Source: Leptoclinus maculatus
Lineage: Eukaryota; Chordata; Actinopteri; Perciformes; Stichaeidae
NCBI GenBank assembly: GCA_032191485.1
Contig: JAVDOI010000016.1
Location: 14,311,736-14,375,735, forward strand
Direction of reading: 5' to 3'
DNA length: 64,000 bases
Shown: in pieces, positions 53,691 through 63,249 of the stretch
Numbering within the stretch: position 1 is the first letter of the stretch
Layout: each line of letters starts with the position of its first letter
Translations under genes and position numbers: made by a program
Notes under the pieces: generated by a model
Database searches by the model: none
What the model saw: only the letters and a program-made list of their open reading frames with translations
Told to the model about the DNA's origin: nothing

Positions 53691-55600
53691 TGTCTCTCTG
53701 ATTGGCTCTCTCTACCCCGTGAAATCATTTCTGGAGAGAAACACCTCAAACTAGATAAGGATATGAAAAAAAAGCCTTTTATATGCTAATGAAAGTAGTA
53801 CTGTGGTTTGAAAACAAACATAAATCGCTCATATTTTAGGCAATAATATAAAATCATCACAGTAGCTGCAAATAGACTCCAAACAAACATGGAGGGAGAT
53901 CAAGGCTTTCGTGTAAAATAGGTCAGATGGGGGATATTGATGTAGCTCGGCTGAATCTCAAAGCAAACCGGGGATACGTTACTGTGAGCTCACTGCTGAC
54001 ATAAATCAACAGTGTGTGCAGAGGACTGAAATAAAAGAGGTGAAGTGTTGGAAGAGAAAATTGTGAGATCAGTCCAATGGGCGCCATGCGAGTTGATCAG
54101 CCGGAGAGAATAGAATAACGACTGGTTTCTTCAGCTGCTGCTCTCGTCTTATAGTGATAGCGAGTTCAGCTGCATGGCGGATCATCTCAGCCTTGAAGAG
54201 GATTTGGCGGTGAGTGAAAAGCTGAAGGATGGGAAAGAGCCGGCGTGGCTGGGCAGCTTAGGATCACCGAACAATTGCAAGGCTGACCGGTATTTCGAAT
54301 GGATTGGGGGCAGAGGGGAATCATATTTCCAGAAGGACACAAAAAAACAAAAAAAAGCTGGCGTGAGAATCAGATGTGGCGTACGACGTGGCTCAATTCT
54401 CCACGTCACCCTCTTGAGGACTTTGGTTTGAGAGTCAAAAGCCCGACTCGTCGTCATTATCTCGCTGACTGTGAGCCTGTAATCTCCCTCCCCAGTTCAT
54501 TGAGAAAAGCAGATTTGATGTGACAAATCCAGAGCCCCAGATGACAAATAAGTCAGGAATTTGCTGTGATAAGTACCACTCACTTCTTGGCGCGCCTCGC
54601 TTATAGACGGGAAATGTGGGTATATCGGCTTCGCCCTATTTTCTGCATTCTGCTCTCTTCTCGTGTTGAGACGTGAATTCACATCAAAGCATGACCCAGA
54701 AAGACCAACGACTGGCCCGACTCATTTTTTTCTTTTTGTCCTCCATGACAGCTTTTAACTTTAATGCAGAACATTCCAAACTAGGCCTTTAACGTATGCA
54801 GAGACCCCGTCACTTTACACACATCCTACAAAAGCAACCAGTGCTTGCTGTCCCTCAAGTTAAGAAGTGACTGTACTGTCATCTGTAAGCGTGCACGCAC
54901 ACACATCCATATGCAGACTGAAAGTGGTTACATAAACAACGGCAAATGCAAAATAGTTCTGCATGCATAGGCTGTCATAAAAATAGTGTGCATGAATGAA
55001 TAACATTAAACGAGTGGGGCAGATAAGCTACCCCCTTATGTGCTCGCCTCAGATTCAAATATAGCTTTGCGTAGGGAATTGATGAGACACAGAGCTCAAA
55101 GCCAAAGTCTTCAAAGACCTTGGTTACACAAGATGCAAGGCGTCAAGCGCACTTTGTAGTTCTCGGGTGAACGAGTGGGTTGTAGCTTGCCGAGCCGCGC
55201 TGGGTGATACGGCAACAGAGTTCTGCGAGCCCAAGAAAAGATGATAAAATGCAAAAGTTACAGCAAGGTTACATCGCGTGAAAAGGAGAGCAGAAGCCAC
55301 CTTTTGTTTTTCTTGTTGTTGTTTTTTTTAGTAGATTGTAGTTGTGGGAGTTGGGGTTGCTCTGTCATGCTTCAAGGTTAAGCTCCCCTTTATCGTTGCC
55401 ATAAAACCCAGCAGGTGTGGGAGAAAGAAAAAAGGCAAGGGAGCGCAAGGGGAGAGAGAGATAAGGAGAGAAATCAAGGGCTGATGGTATAATAGTGCAA
55501 GTGAACGGTTTCATCACACTCAAAATCGAGGCACGCTGAGGGAGGGAGCCATAAAGGAAATGAATGACTTTTTGGAAAATACAATTATCGCATTCTTAAT

Positions 55601-56192
55601 GAGAGTTAGATGAGAAGAGCTATACCAGACTATATGTCGGTACGCCAAATATGAAGCTACGGCCCGCCGCAGTTAGCGTAGCTTAGCATAAAGACTAGAA
55701 ACAGCTAGCCAGGCTCTGCCCAAAGGTAGTAAAGTTGGCCTACCAGCACCAGGCGCTCAAGATTTGGTAACAGCAAACAGACACACACGAGCACAACCCA
55801 CATAAAAATTGGCATTTTAACACTTTGTTTACCGTGTTCATTTCTGAGCTTAAGTGTGTGTTCATACAGAACACAAAGCAAATTCTAGAGGCGGATATGA
55901 ATGCATACAGTCAATGGAAAGACACGATTAGACGCAAATTATGCATGTATGAATCTGTTTAATAAACAGAGAGATCAATGGAGTCTCGGTGCAGTCGGAG
56001 GTCGCGATCGAACGTCTTTTCAGTTGCTTTTTGGGCCGAATGGACACAAATGCAGTAAAATCTGCACAAAAGGATGCAAGGTGAAAACTTGCTTCGCTTT
56101 CTGTATGATGGTGGCTTTTGCTACCTTCAAACAGAGCCAGGTTAGCGGTTTCTTCCTGTTTCCAACCTTTATGCTAAGCTAAGCTAACTGAC
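55601..56192. mobile_element. Dispersed fish repeat copy B (interrupted)
   Basis: The left part (55601-55770) starts GAGAGTTAGATGAGAA and continues AATATGAAGCTACGG and GCTTAGCATAAAGACTAG. It matches, in reverse complement, the right part of copy A at about 19940-20035. The right part (56131-56192) ends TTTATGCTAAGCTAAGCTAA and is an inverted copy of the 55685-55730 segment, so the element has inverted repeat ends. The 360 bp between do not look like the family consensus and may be internal or inserted. No protein is encoded. Confidence 0.65.
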
Positions 56193-57452
56193 TGAGAAAG
56201 ACCATTTCAGTCTAGATCACGATGTGGAAACTAACTCCGAGATGAATCGGACTATTGTCTGCAAACTGGAGGACGCACGCTTTGCTCCATTTGACTCCCA
56301 CCCAGCCCCGGGCCTGTTGTGAAATCACATTTCACATTACCCACATTTATTAACGTTGCCTTCTTAATGGGAGTCTGCTGCAGCAAACTATTTGTCTTGG
56401 TAACACTGAGAGCACTAAGCGGAAGTAGAGGATTGCTACATTCTTGCGGAGGGCCCCCACATTCCCCAGAGCACCACAGCAGGGTTGTTGTAGCTCGTAC
56501 AGTTCTTCCTCTGCACCCCTCCCCCACCCTCCCCAGCATCCAGCTTCCTGTGCAGCAGCATGGCCGCTCAACCGTTCCTTTTCCCTGCGCCGAGCTCGGT
56601 CAAGCTCCAGCTCCCTGTACCCCGCAGCTCCAAATACATTATTTACACTCCCCTCCCTTCAGCTCAGCTCAAAAGAATCAGGGCAGAGGGAAATAACACC
56701 GCTGCTCAGCCCTCCCCTCCCCTCCCCTCCACCAGCACCACCCCACCTGCTCGCTCTTTTCTCACTCTGCGGGAAGAGAATACAGTGCAGGACTGGGCTG
56801 CGACAATGGGAAACTGTGTGAGGGCCCCAGCCCTCCCATTAATCCCCTCCGACATGCCTCCCGAGGGCAGGGATTTGCTACAAGTCAATGCAGGAGACCT
56901 ACAGTATGCAAAACAAGCCTGTCTGACTCTCTCATGATTTTCAAAGCCTCTGCACTGCCTGTGAGACAGGAAGGCAGATCAGAGAGAGAGAGAGAGAGGG
57001 GTGGGGGGAGAAATAACTGTGCACACAGTCTGCTTAGTTAACCCTTTCTTCACCCTCCTGCTCAGTGTACGTGTCACTTCCCTCTTCTAGTTTCACTCCT
57101 GGCCTAGATTGCAGCGATAACACTGATGACAGATGACAGGATGAGAACCAAAGCTGAGCGAGATATGTTTTTTTTTTCTTCTTCTTCTCCCGCTCAGCCG
57201 TGCCGCCTTCATCCTCTTTGTTTCCCTTCATGACAAATTCAGCTCCAAGAGAGAGGCTTGTTACCAGACAGGGGAAGAAAAAAAAATATGAAAAGCACAC
57301 AACGTAAACAGGAATCCACACAGGTCACGTGACGCACTCACTGTTCTCGGGCAGAGTAGTGCTATTGAATTTCCGCCTTATCGGGAATCTCGTGATGAGA
57401 AGATAGGTGGAGGCTGGGTGGGGATGACATTAGAGGGTGTTGGTGGAGGGGT

Positions 57453-57474
57453 GGGGGGGGGGGGGGGGGGGGGG
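57453..57474 (+). repeat. Poly-G tract, about 22 nt
   Basis: A G run on the plus strand, preceded by GGAGGGGT. Confidence 0.9.
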
Positions 57475-58429
57475 TCGTCTGTCCACACCCTGCAGCTCAC
57501 ACTCACTGGGAATGTAAACAACAGAGCTGAATAGACGGCTTTTACACACGGAGGAGGGAAGAAACCTGCATGGAGGAAGGGCAGCAGAGTTACTGCGGGG
57601 AGAGCAGCTGAGAAATGGAAAACTAAAAAAAAAAAAACAGTTGACAGTAAGACATTGCCCCACAGAGGGAGAGAAATCCGCCAGGATTTGTAGCCTGCTT
57701 TAGATTCACGTGATTGGCTCCACTGTTGCCCCCCCCCCATCCCATTCCACCCCTTCCCTTTTTTTCCACCGGTCCTTTGAGATGGAAAAATGGGTCATTT
57801 GTGTGGAAGTTAATACTCTGAGCACGTACAGTGCTGCTTTATTTTAAGGACGTGCTTTGGAAATGTTTCTTCCTTCACACCCCCCCCCCTCCGCTGGTGA
57901 ATGACAGAGAAGGTGCTGGGTAATTAATACGCCGTGTTGCTGCCGTGCACACAAGTGGCAGTGCGGAAGAGAGCAGCAGTCTTTATTATAGACGCGGCTC
58001 ATATTGCTCACCAGTCTGCCCTCTTCTTCCATGACAACGTACAGTAGTAGGCTGCAGACTCTCACACCGCAGCCATGACATCAGGCCCAGACTCATGAGC
58101 GTCGTGTGGGCTGGAGAACATGTTCCAAAACACACGCGGGCCTCTGTGGACGCCTCCACCTTAGCAGCCAGTGATCAGCAGGCTACGGATGGCAAACACC
58201 TCCCCGGGAGGTTATACTGCTCGGAGCTGGTGCAGCTTAGCATGCCGCTTCGCAGAGCTACGTGAAGATGCCATAGCAACCGCATACAACAGAGTTATTT
58301 CTGTCCGCCTTTAAAACTCCCAAAACACAGCTGCTCCTACATAACCAGACATCTCCACACGGCCCAGATACCAGATCTGTGTACGGTATGGCTCTCGGTA
58401 TTCAGAGCGAAGTAATCGAGCTTTTGACA

Positions 58430-58740
58430 TTCAAGCTTTGCAAACTGGAATAACACAGCAAAGGGGTAATTACTGCTGTGGATCATTTTTGTTGACAGGA
58501 TTTCCAGTAATGAGTTGTGGAGCTCAAGCGATTATAAAATTCCCAGTACAATGTTTGACATACGATCGGAATCGGTGCAAACAGATTACAAAGGCAGTCA
58601 GGCCGCTTTGGTTTGCTCCCTTACGCCTTATCCTGGGATTTTAATGTTGCCGTCAATAACAGGTTATTTCCTGCGCCTGTAATGAAGGAACAGGCCGCAT
58701 CTGTCATCGTGAGCACATTAGGAAAAAGGATTACAAACTG
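58430..58740. promoter_or_regulatory. Candidate conserved non-coding block
   Basis: Complex sequence with motif-like cores (GCTTTGCAAACTGGAAT, GGGGTAATTACTGCTG, GCGATTATAAAATTCCC, CCAGTAATGAG). The TAATTA palindrome is a classic homeodomain core. No repeats and no convincing open frame. Inference only. Confidence 0.35.
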
Positions 58741-59370
58741 TTAAAAAAAGAGGAAAGAATCACCCCTCCCGAGCACATGGTCTTTGTGCTGCAGGCACCG
58801 CCATTGTTATTGCTGTCAACTGGAACTGTTTTGCTCTCAGCTCTCTCCATTCAGTTGTCCTTCAGTGGAAAAGCACGGCCGTCTGCACACAGACAGCCTA
58901 GAGCAACAGTTCCCCCTACTGCACAACAAGAGGGACTTTATTTATTTAAATGTTTTTTATTCCCCTGTCGGCTTCATCAGATATGAAGAGCTGACTCATA
59001 ATCCATTCATGCAGACTCAAATAAGAGCACGGGTGCAATAAAATAATTACATCAAATTAAGAGAACAGCTCATTGATTACATAACAGGTCTACTCAGGAT
59101 TAAGGCAGACTTTGTTTTAGATTGAAAAAAATAATAATAAAGATTTGCTGTGTCATCCTGAACTCAAAACACAACGTCATGGCTTCATGTCGAGACCGGT
59201 TTCGCTTGGTTTATGTTATGATGGCACGCTTCCACGACAGACGGTATACTAGTCTGGTATCCTTCATCGACCCCTCAGCTGGGTCCAGTCTGCAGGGGAC
59301 AGAGTGTGTGCGTGCAGTAGAGCAGGCCAGTGGTGCATAAGGCGGGGGGGCGGCGGCGAACCTCTTCCTA

Positions 59371-59388
59371 CCCCCCCCCCCCCCCCCC
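59371..59388. repeat. Poly-C tract, about 18 nt
   Basis: A C run on the plus strand, 30 bp right of a GGCGGGGGGGCGGCGGCG segment. Confidence 0.9.
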
Positions 59389-60319
59389 AGCAGCAGACCA
59401 CAGCTCCGGCTTGACCTCCAACACAGTCTGTTATTTTTCTCCTCCGCCTCCCCGAAGGACAGATTAACGAGTCACTTCTTCTGCACACGCACTCGGTGCC
59501 AGACGACTCTGCAGGCCTCTCGACAGGCTTCTCCTTTTCCACCAAAATGGCAAAAAATAAGCAAGAGTGCTGAAGGAAAGGCTGCAGAGTGAGCGCATGA
59601 GTTCATGGAAAATTTAACACAGTCCATTTAGTCTTAACTCGACATTTCTGGGCCGCCGTTCAATTTTCATTTCTCATTCCTGATGTAGAGAAACCATTTT
59701 CGCCCTGCTCTTGTTTCCTGGCAACCTCCAGGCCCGCGCTGCTCTCAGGCCAGAGCCTTTAGAAAAACAGCAGCAGACAGGGATACAAATAATTACGGCT
59801 CTATTTGTCTTCCAGGAGACACTTTAAACCAGACCCACTCCGTTCCCCAATGACCTGCTCCACTTTCGCTCCCCTGCACGCACAATAAAGCCATTCACAA
59901 TGAAGACAAGGCGACTCAATGCACTCGCACACGCTCATGTGTTGAACACAGAAATACTGTACTCCCAAAATGGCAAGGCAACCGTGTTCCTGCAGCGTCT
60001 GCATATTATTAACACGTCGGCGGTCAACACTTACATTTAACGTACCTAGATCTTAGTCCCATGAGAACGCATTGTATTACCTTCCTCCGTGTTCTTTAAC
60101 AGCCTTTTTTTTCCCCCTGTGGCATTTTTATTGAATCTTGAGGAATACGTGTCCTCCGCTTCTGCACATAATTTATATTCATCAAAATGAATCTCCATCT
60201 TTCCGGACACATAACTGCCCCTACGCAGCATTTCCAAACTAACAGCTTTACATTTTCCTGTGCATTGCTACTGCCATCTACTGGTGAGAGAAAACCCAGA
60301 AACTAAATTCGTGTTTTCA

Positions 60320-60858
60320 TGTTTTATTGTAGGATTTTACACATACAAATATTTCCAGATATGATAGACTGGAATATAAAAATAATATTTTACTCACATT
60401 GGAAAAACAATTTGAAAACTTGACAATAGTCCACAAACAAATGTTTTGCTTAGTGTAGGCACTCTTAGACACACTTCATGTTTAAACTGTGCAGCAATAT
60501 GTAACAAATCAATTACATACATTTTTTCTTTTTTATTAAATACATATCAGCAACCCCCCCCCCCAAATAAAGCACAAAATTCCATTTGAGAAAAATTAAT
60601 AGAATAAACAGATGGGAATATGATGAATATAATACATGAAAGATGGAATGTTTAACATCTCCCAGAAACGTTTTATTTAACCGCGGAGTGCCATGATAGA
60701 GGGAATCATTGTCCCCTAATGTCCAAAAGGTCGAGCTGTCATGTCCTCATGCAGACAGCTACTGCAGTCACAACCAGACAGTGCAAAAAATATCAGTGTC
60801 TGAAACAATCAAGACGATCCGAGTAGCAGTTTTCCATCTTACTCGCGATTGCACACAG
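60320..60858 (-). other. tomm20: Possible distal tomm20 3' UTR with several AATAAA signals
   Basis: On the minus strand AATAAA hexamers occur at about 60677-60672, 60537-60532 and 60328-60323, in AU-rich sequence downstream of the duplicated terminal exon. They could end transcripts that use either terminal exon. Transcript 3' ends cannot be determined from sequence alone. Confidence 0.4.
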
Positions 60859-60899
60859 TCATTCCACGTCATCTTCAGTTAAAGACAGCCGACGATTCT
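60859..60899 (-). pseudogene. Duplicated tomm20 terminal exon (exon 5', frame-shifted)
   Basis: A second copy of the last coding exon, 41 nt against 45 nt in the functional copy, in the same orientation and downstream of it. The acceptor is intact (TTTCAG|AGAATCGTC) and the homologous TGA is at 60861-60859. A net 4-nt loss after the GGC codon shifts the frame, so splicing from exon 4 would give RIVGCL then TAA (60881-60879), losing the conserved acidic DDVE end. It could still serve as an alternative or non-coding terminal exon, but most likely it is a hitch-hiking relic of the duplication. Confidence 0.75.
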
Positions 60900-60994
60900 C
60901 TGAAATACAGAAAACAATATATTTCAGCGGTTATGCCAAGCGTGTATTGAAGCACAAATTACAGAATAGCATAACTTGAAGAGAACGTTAGTAT

Positions 60995-61121
60995 TTCTGT
61001 CTTAGAGGTGAAATAGCCAAGAGCTACTGACACATGGCTCTCAGCTTTGGATAATTCTAAGATTGATCTTGCACCCTTACTTGTCCCAGAGACCACAAAT
61101 AGCAACCAGGGGGTTTATTAA
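60995..61121 (-). ncRNA. H/ACA snoRNA, SNORA14-like, copy 2
   Basis: It matches copy 1 except at 2 positions over 127 nt (offset 361 bp), while flanking DNA aligns poorly. H box AGATCA and an ACA trinucleotide three bases from the 3' end are intact. The 3' hairpin base CUUAGA/UCUAAG is preserved. It lies between terminal exon 5 and the duplicate exon 5', so it is intronic only if transcripts extend to exon 5'; otherwise it sits in 3' UTR or downstream sequence. Strong retention suggests function. Confidence 0.75.
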
Positions 61122-61141
61122 GGATGCTCACACAGAAATGT

Positions 61142-61172
61142 AAATGGAGGATGCAGGAAATCCTCACCTTTC
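61142..61172 (-). other. Relic of the exon-4 donor region
   Basis: The plus-strand words GGAGGATGCAGG and CTCACCT here correspond to the sequence just inside intron 4 at about 61528-61552. This places the duplication breakpoint at or very near the exon 4/intron 4 junction. The coding part of exon 4 itself is not duplicated. Confidence 0.6.
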
Positions 61173-61188
61173 CACCTCACACGCACAC

Positions 61189-62606
61189 TCATTCGACGTC
61201 ATCTTCTGTTAATGGCTGAGAGCCGACGATTCGCTGAAAAACAGAAAACATTATGCTTAAAACAGTACATGGAGGAACACATTATAGAATAGCTAAATTT
61301 GATATTTCTTAAATCACACAGGAAATTAACAACCAGCTGTTTTTAACGATAGTATTTCTGTCTTAGAGGTGAAATAGCCAAGAGCTACTGACACATGGCT
61401 CTCAGCTTTGGATAATTCTAAGGTTGATCTTGCACCCTTACTTGTCCCAGAGACCACAAATGGCAACCAGGGGGTTTATTAAGGATGCTGTGCAAAATAA
61501 AAAACTACACACAGAGAGATTTTAATGGGGGATGCAGGAAACTCTCACCTGGCTGATGCTGGGCAGTTTGGTGAGCAGCATTTGGAAGACTGGAGGCGGC
61601 AGCGTCTGCTGGAGCACCTGAAGAAGCTGCTGAGGTTGACCGCAGACCGCAATGGCGTTGGTCAGGTGGTCCACACCTCTCTCAAAGTCACCTGGAATGA
61701 GGGTTAGTTAGTGTTAGGAGACTTTTGACTTGTTGATTTAAACTTGAATAAGTGAAAGTGCAAGTGAAAGTGCGACAGTGCATGGAGACAGGCTGTGTCC
61801 CTGAATGATTCACATGTGTATGTATTATTTGCTGCAGTGATCTCTAAAGCTCTTTGATGCTTCTTCTCAGTGTGCATCATGCACATAAGCGAACATATTT
61901 TATGCACGAGTAAACCGTGAGCAGACACGTGACTAACCTGTTGCCAGGAGCTCCTCTCCCAGCTGGATTTCCTCCAAAAAGAATTTCTGAACAGCTTCCG
62001 CGTCCTTCAAGTCAGGTAGCTTCAAAGTCAAACAAACAAAAAAGTGTCAGAAATGCACATTTAGGCCCCAGTGAGCCGCCAAAATCTGAAATAGATTTTG
62101 TCCTACCCTTGCCAATCCAGAACATTCACTAGAAACGTTTTGCTTTCTTCTACCTGCGAAACAAAAGCGGCTTTAGACTGTGCTGGAACGTTTGGTTTGC
62201 TGCGGTAACGTTACAAGTCGAGAAACACGTGGTCTCAAGCTAAACTGTTAGCCACCGCGTGTTTCTTGCGTCAGTTATCTATCCTGCGACATAGCCGAGG
62301 ATAATTCAATCACAGCACGTGTTAACTCTTTCTACGCTGCAAGTAATTCCGAAAAACAACAAAGCTTTCTCTGTTAATAAGTCTGTGTCCTCGTGGCTTT
62401 TTTGCCGCATGGGAGCTAAAGTGCTAAGTAACCCATTAAGCTAACGCTAACTTAGTCTGCTCCCTCCAGCTCAAATACTTACGTTCACGTAGCTTTTCCT
62501 TGAAGAGAGGGTCGCTCCGTCGCTTTCTGTCAAAATAAATACAGTATGCGAGGAAAAGGGCTCCACACGCCCCGACAACTACCGCACTCGTCTGTCCGCT
62601 CATCAT
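61189..62606 (-). CDS. tomm20: Mitochondrial import receptor subunit TOM20, five exons
   Basis: Outer-membrane receptor of the TOM complex that recognises the amphipathic presequences of nuclear-encoded mitochondrial precursors and passes them to TOM22/TOM40. Exons (minus strand): 62606-62483, 62153-62107, 62019-61938, 61691-61549 and 61233-61189. All junctions are GT-AG and the frame is continuous, giving 146 aa (145 if the second of two tandem ATGs is used, the human length). The N-terminal anchor is about residues 7-25 (SAVVVGACGALFLAYCIYF), followed by the basic DRKRRSDP stop-transfer segment. The cytosolic TPR-like receptor domain runs from LPDLKDAEAVQKFF (58-71) through GVDHLTNAIAVCGQ and LLQVLQQTLPPPVFQMLL. 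The end TEDDVE is acidic, as in the family. The exon-2 linker (residues 46-57) and the C-terminal segment GSQPLT are less conserved than the rest, possibly reflecting a teleost paralogue; tomm20a or tomm20b cannot be told apart. Confidence 0.95.
61356..61482 (-). ncRNA. H/ACA snoRNA in tomm20 intron 4, SNORA14-like
   Basis: An intronic box H/ACA RNA that would guide pseudouridylation of rRNA with dyskerin, NHP2, NOP10 and GAR1 in the nucleolus. On the minus strand there is a 5' domain, an H box AGATCA, then a 3' hairpin whose base CUUAGA pairs with UCUAAG and whose upper part AGCUGAGAGC pairs with GCUCUUGGCU. ACA follows, exactly three bases before the proposed 3' end. Human SNORA14B is hosted in a TOMM20 intron, so position and family agree; SNORA14 is reported to target 18S rRNA, which I did not verify by base pairing. 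The 5' end is approximate. Confidence 0.8.
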
Positions 62607-62720
62607 ATCTGAAGCTACTCATGAGCGAGGCACGCGGCACACTAACTGGTTAGCAGCTAGCACGATGCTCAGGAAGTGCGGACCGGAAGTACGTACATCG
62701 TGACGATTTAATGATGTATC
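62607..62720 (-). promoter_or_regulatory. tomm20: tomm20 proximal promoter with ETS/NRF-2 (GABP) sites
   Basis: Plus-strand CCGGAAGT at 62683-62690 is a strong ETS/GABP core, and AGGAAGTG at 62671-62678 is a second. They lie 65-85 bp upstream of the start codon. GABP (NRF-2) sites are characteristic of promoters for nuclear-encoded mitochondrial proteins including the import machinery. No TATA box is visible. Local CpG content is raised. Confidence 0.55.
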
Positions 62721-62789
62721 GTAGTTCCGTTTTAGCTATAAGGCTCCTAAATAACGTATTCTTTAAGGAAAATATGATGTAAATACCAA

Positions 62790-63236
62790 AGTGTAAAATG
62801 CTCTGTTACAAGTAAAATAAACACAATAAAACAATAACTACCCGCTTAATGCACTTTAAGTAGCACAAGCAAAATGTGTTATAATGCAGAAAGCTTTTCA
62901 TGTGCAAGCAGCATTTTAATGTTAATGTTTTAACCACTTTTTAATATAAAGTTCACTTTGTATATACTGTTGGGTAAGTAATCTTCGATGCATCATATTT
63001 TGTAAGCTTGTCATGTGTTTTAAATGTAGTAACTATAGCAAAATAACTACTTACAGTATATTAGTTAAATGCATGTAGTTAGGTAAAAGGTAAAAAAAAA
63101 AACTGGAGTAAATGGGGCTAAAAATTACAATTGTCCCTCAGAAATTGAGTAAAAGTAAAATAAACTAGAAATTATCAAGTAAAGTAGCACTACCTCAAAG
63201 TTGTACTTCACAAATAAGGTACTTTCCACCACTGAA
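62790..63236 (-). mobile_element. Dispersed percomorph repeat (TACTTTCCACCACTG end)
   Basis: The plus-strand end GGTACTTTCCACCACTG, the preceding AGTAGCACTACCTCAAAG, the AAGTAAAAGTAAAATAAAC and TTACAAGTAAAA words, and the TTTTAATATAAAG core match from memory an abundant non-autonomous interspersed repeat of spiny-rayed fishes. Low-complexity AGTAAAAGT-type sequence is characteristic. The left border is approximate. No protein is encoded. Confidence 0.65.
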
Positions 63237-63249
63237 GCCCAGAGACACA

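Larger units (their letters stand above)
36145..60300. other. Gene-free interval between tomm20 and irf2bp2
   Basis: No recognisable coding exon on either strand over 24 kb. Open frames are short or made of simple repeat. It contains microsatellites, poly-G/C tracts, one dispersed repeat, and several complex blocks (listed) that look like candidate enhancers. In human the corresponding interval between IRF2BP2 and TOMM20 is a large gene desert with non-coding transcripts. Confidence 0.7.

Noticed and set aside
54174..54431. Frame starting MADHLSLEEDLAVSEKL
   Set aside because: It looks protein-like at first, but there is no homologue I recognise, and it degenerates into a Lys-rich poly-A segment with no splice context.
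61525..61707. A 60-codon plus-strand frame
   Set aside because: Antisense to tomm20 exon 4.
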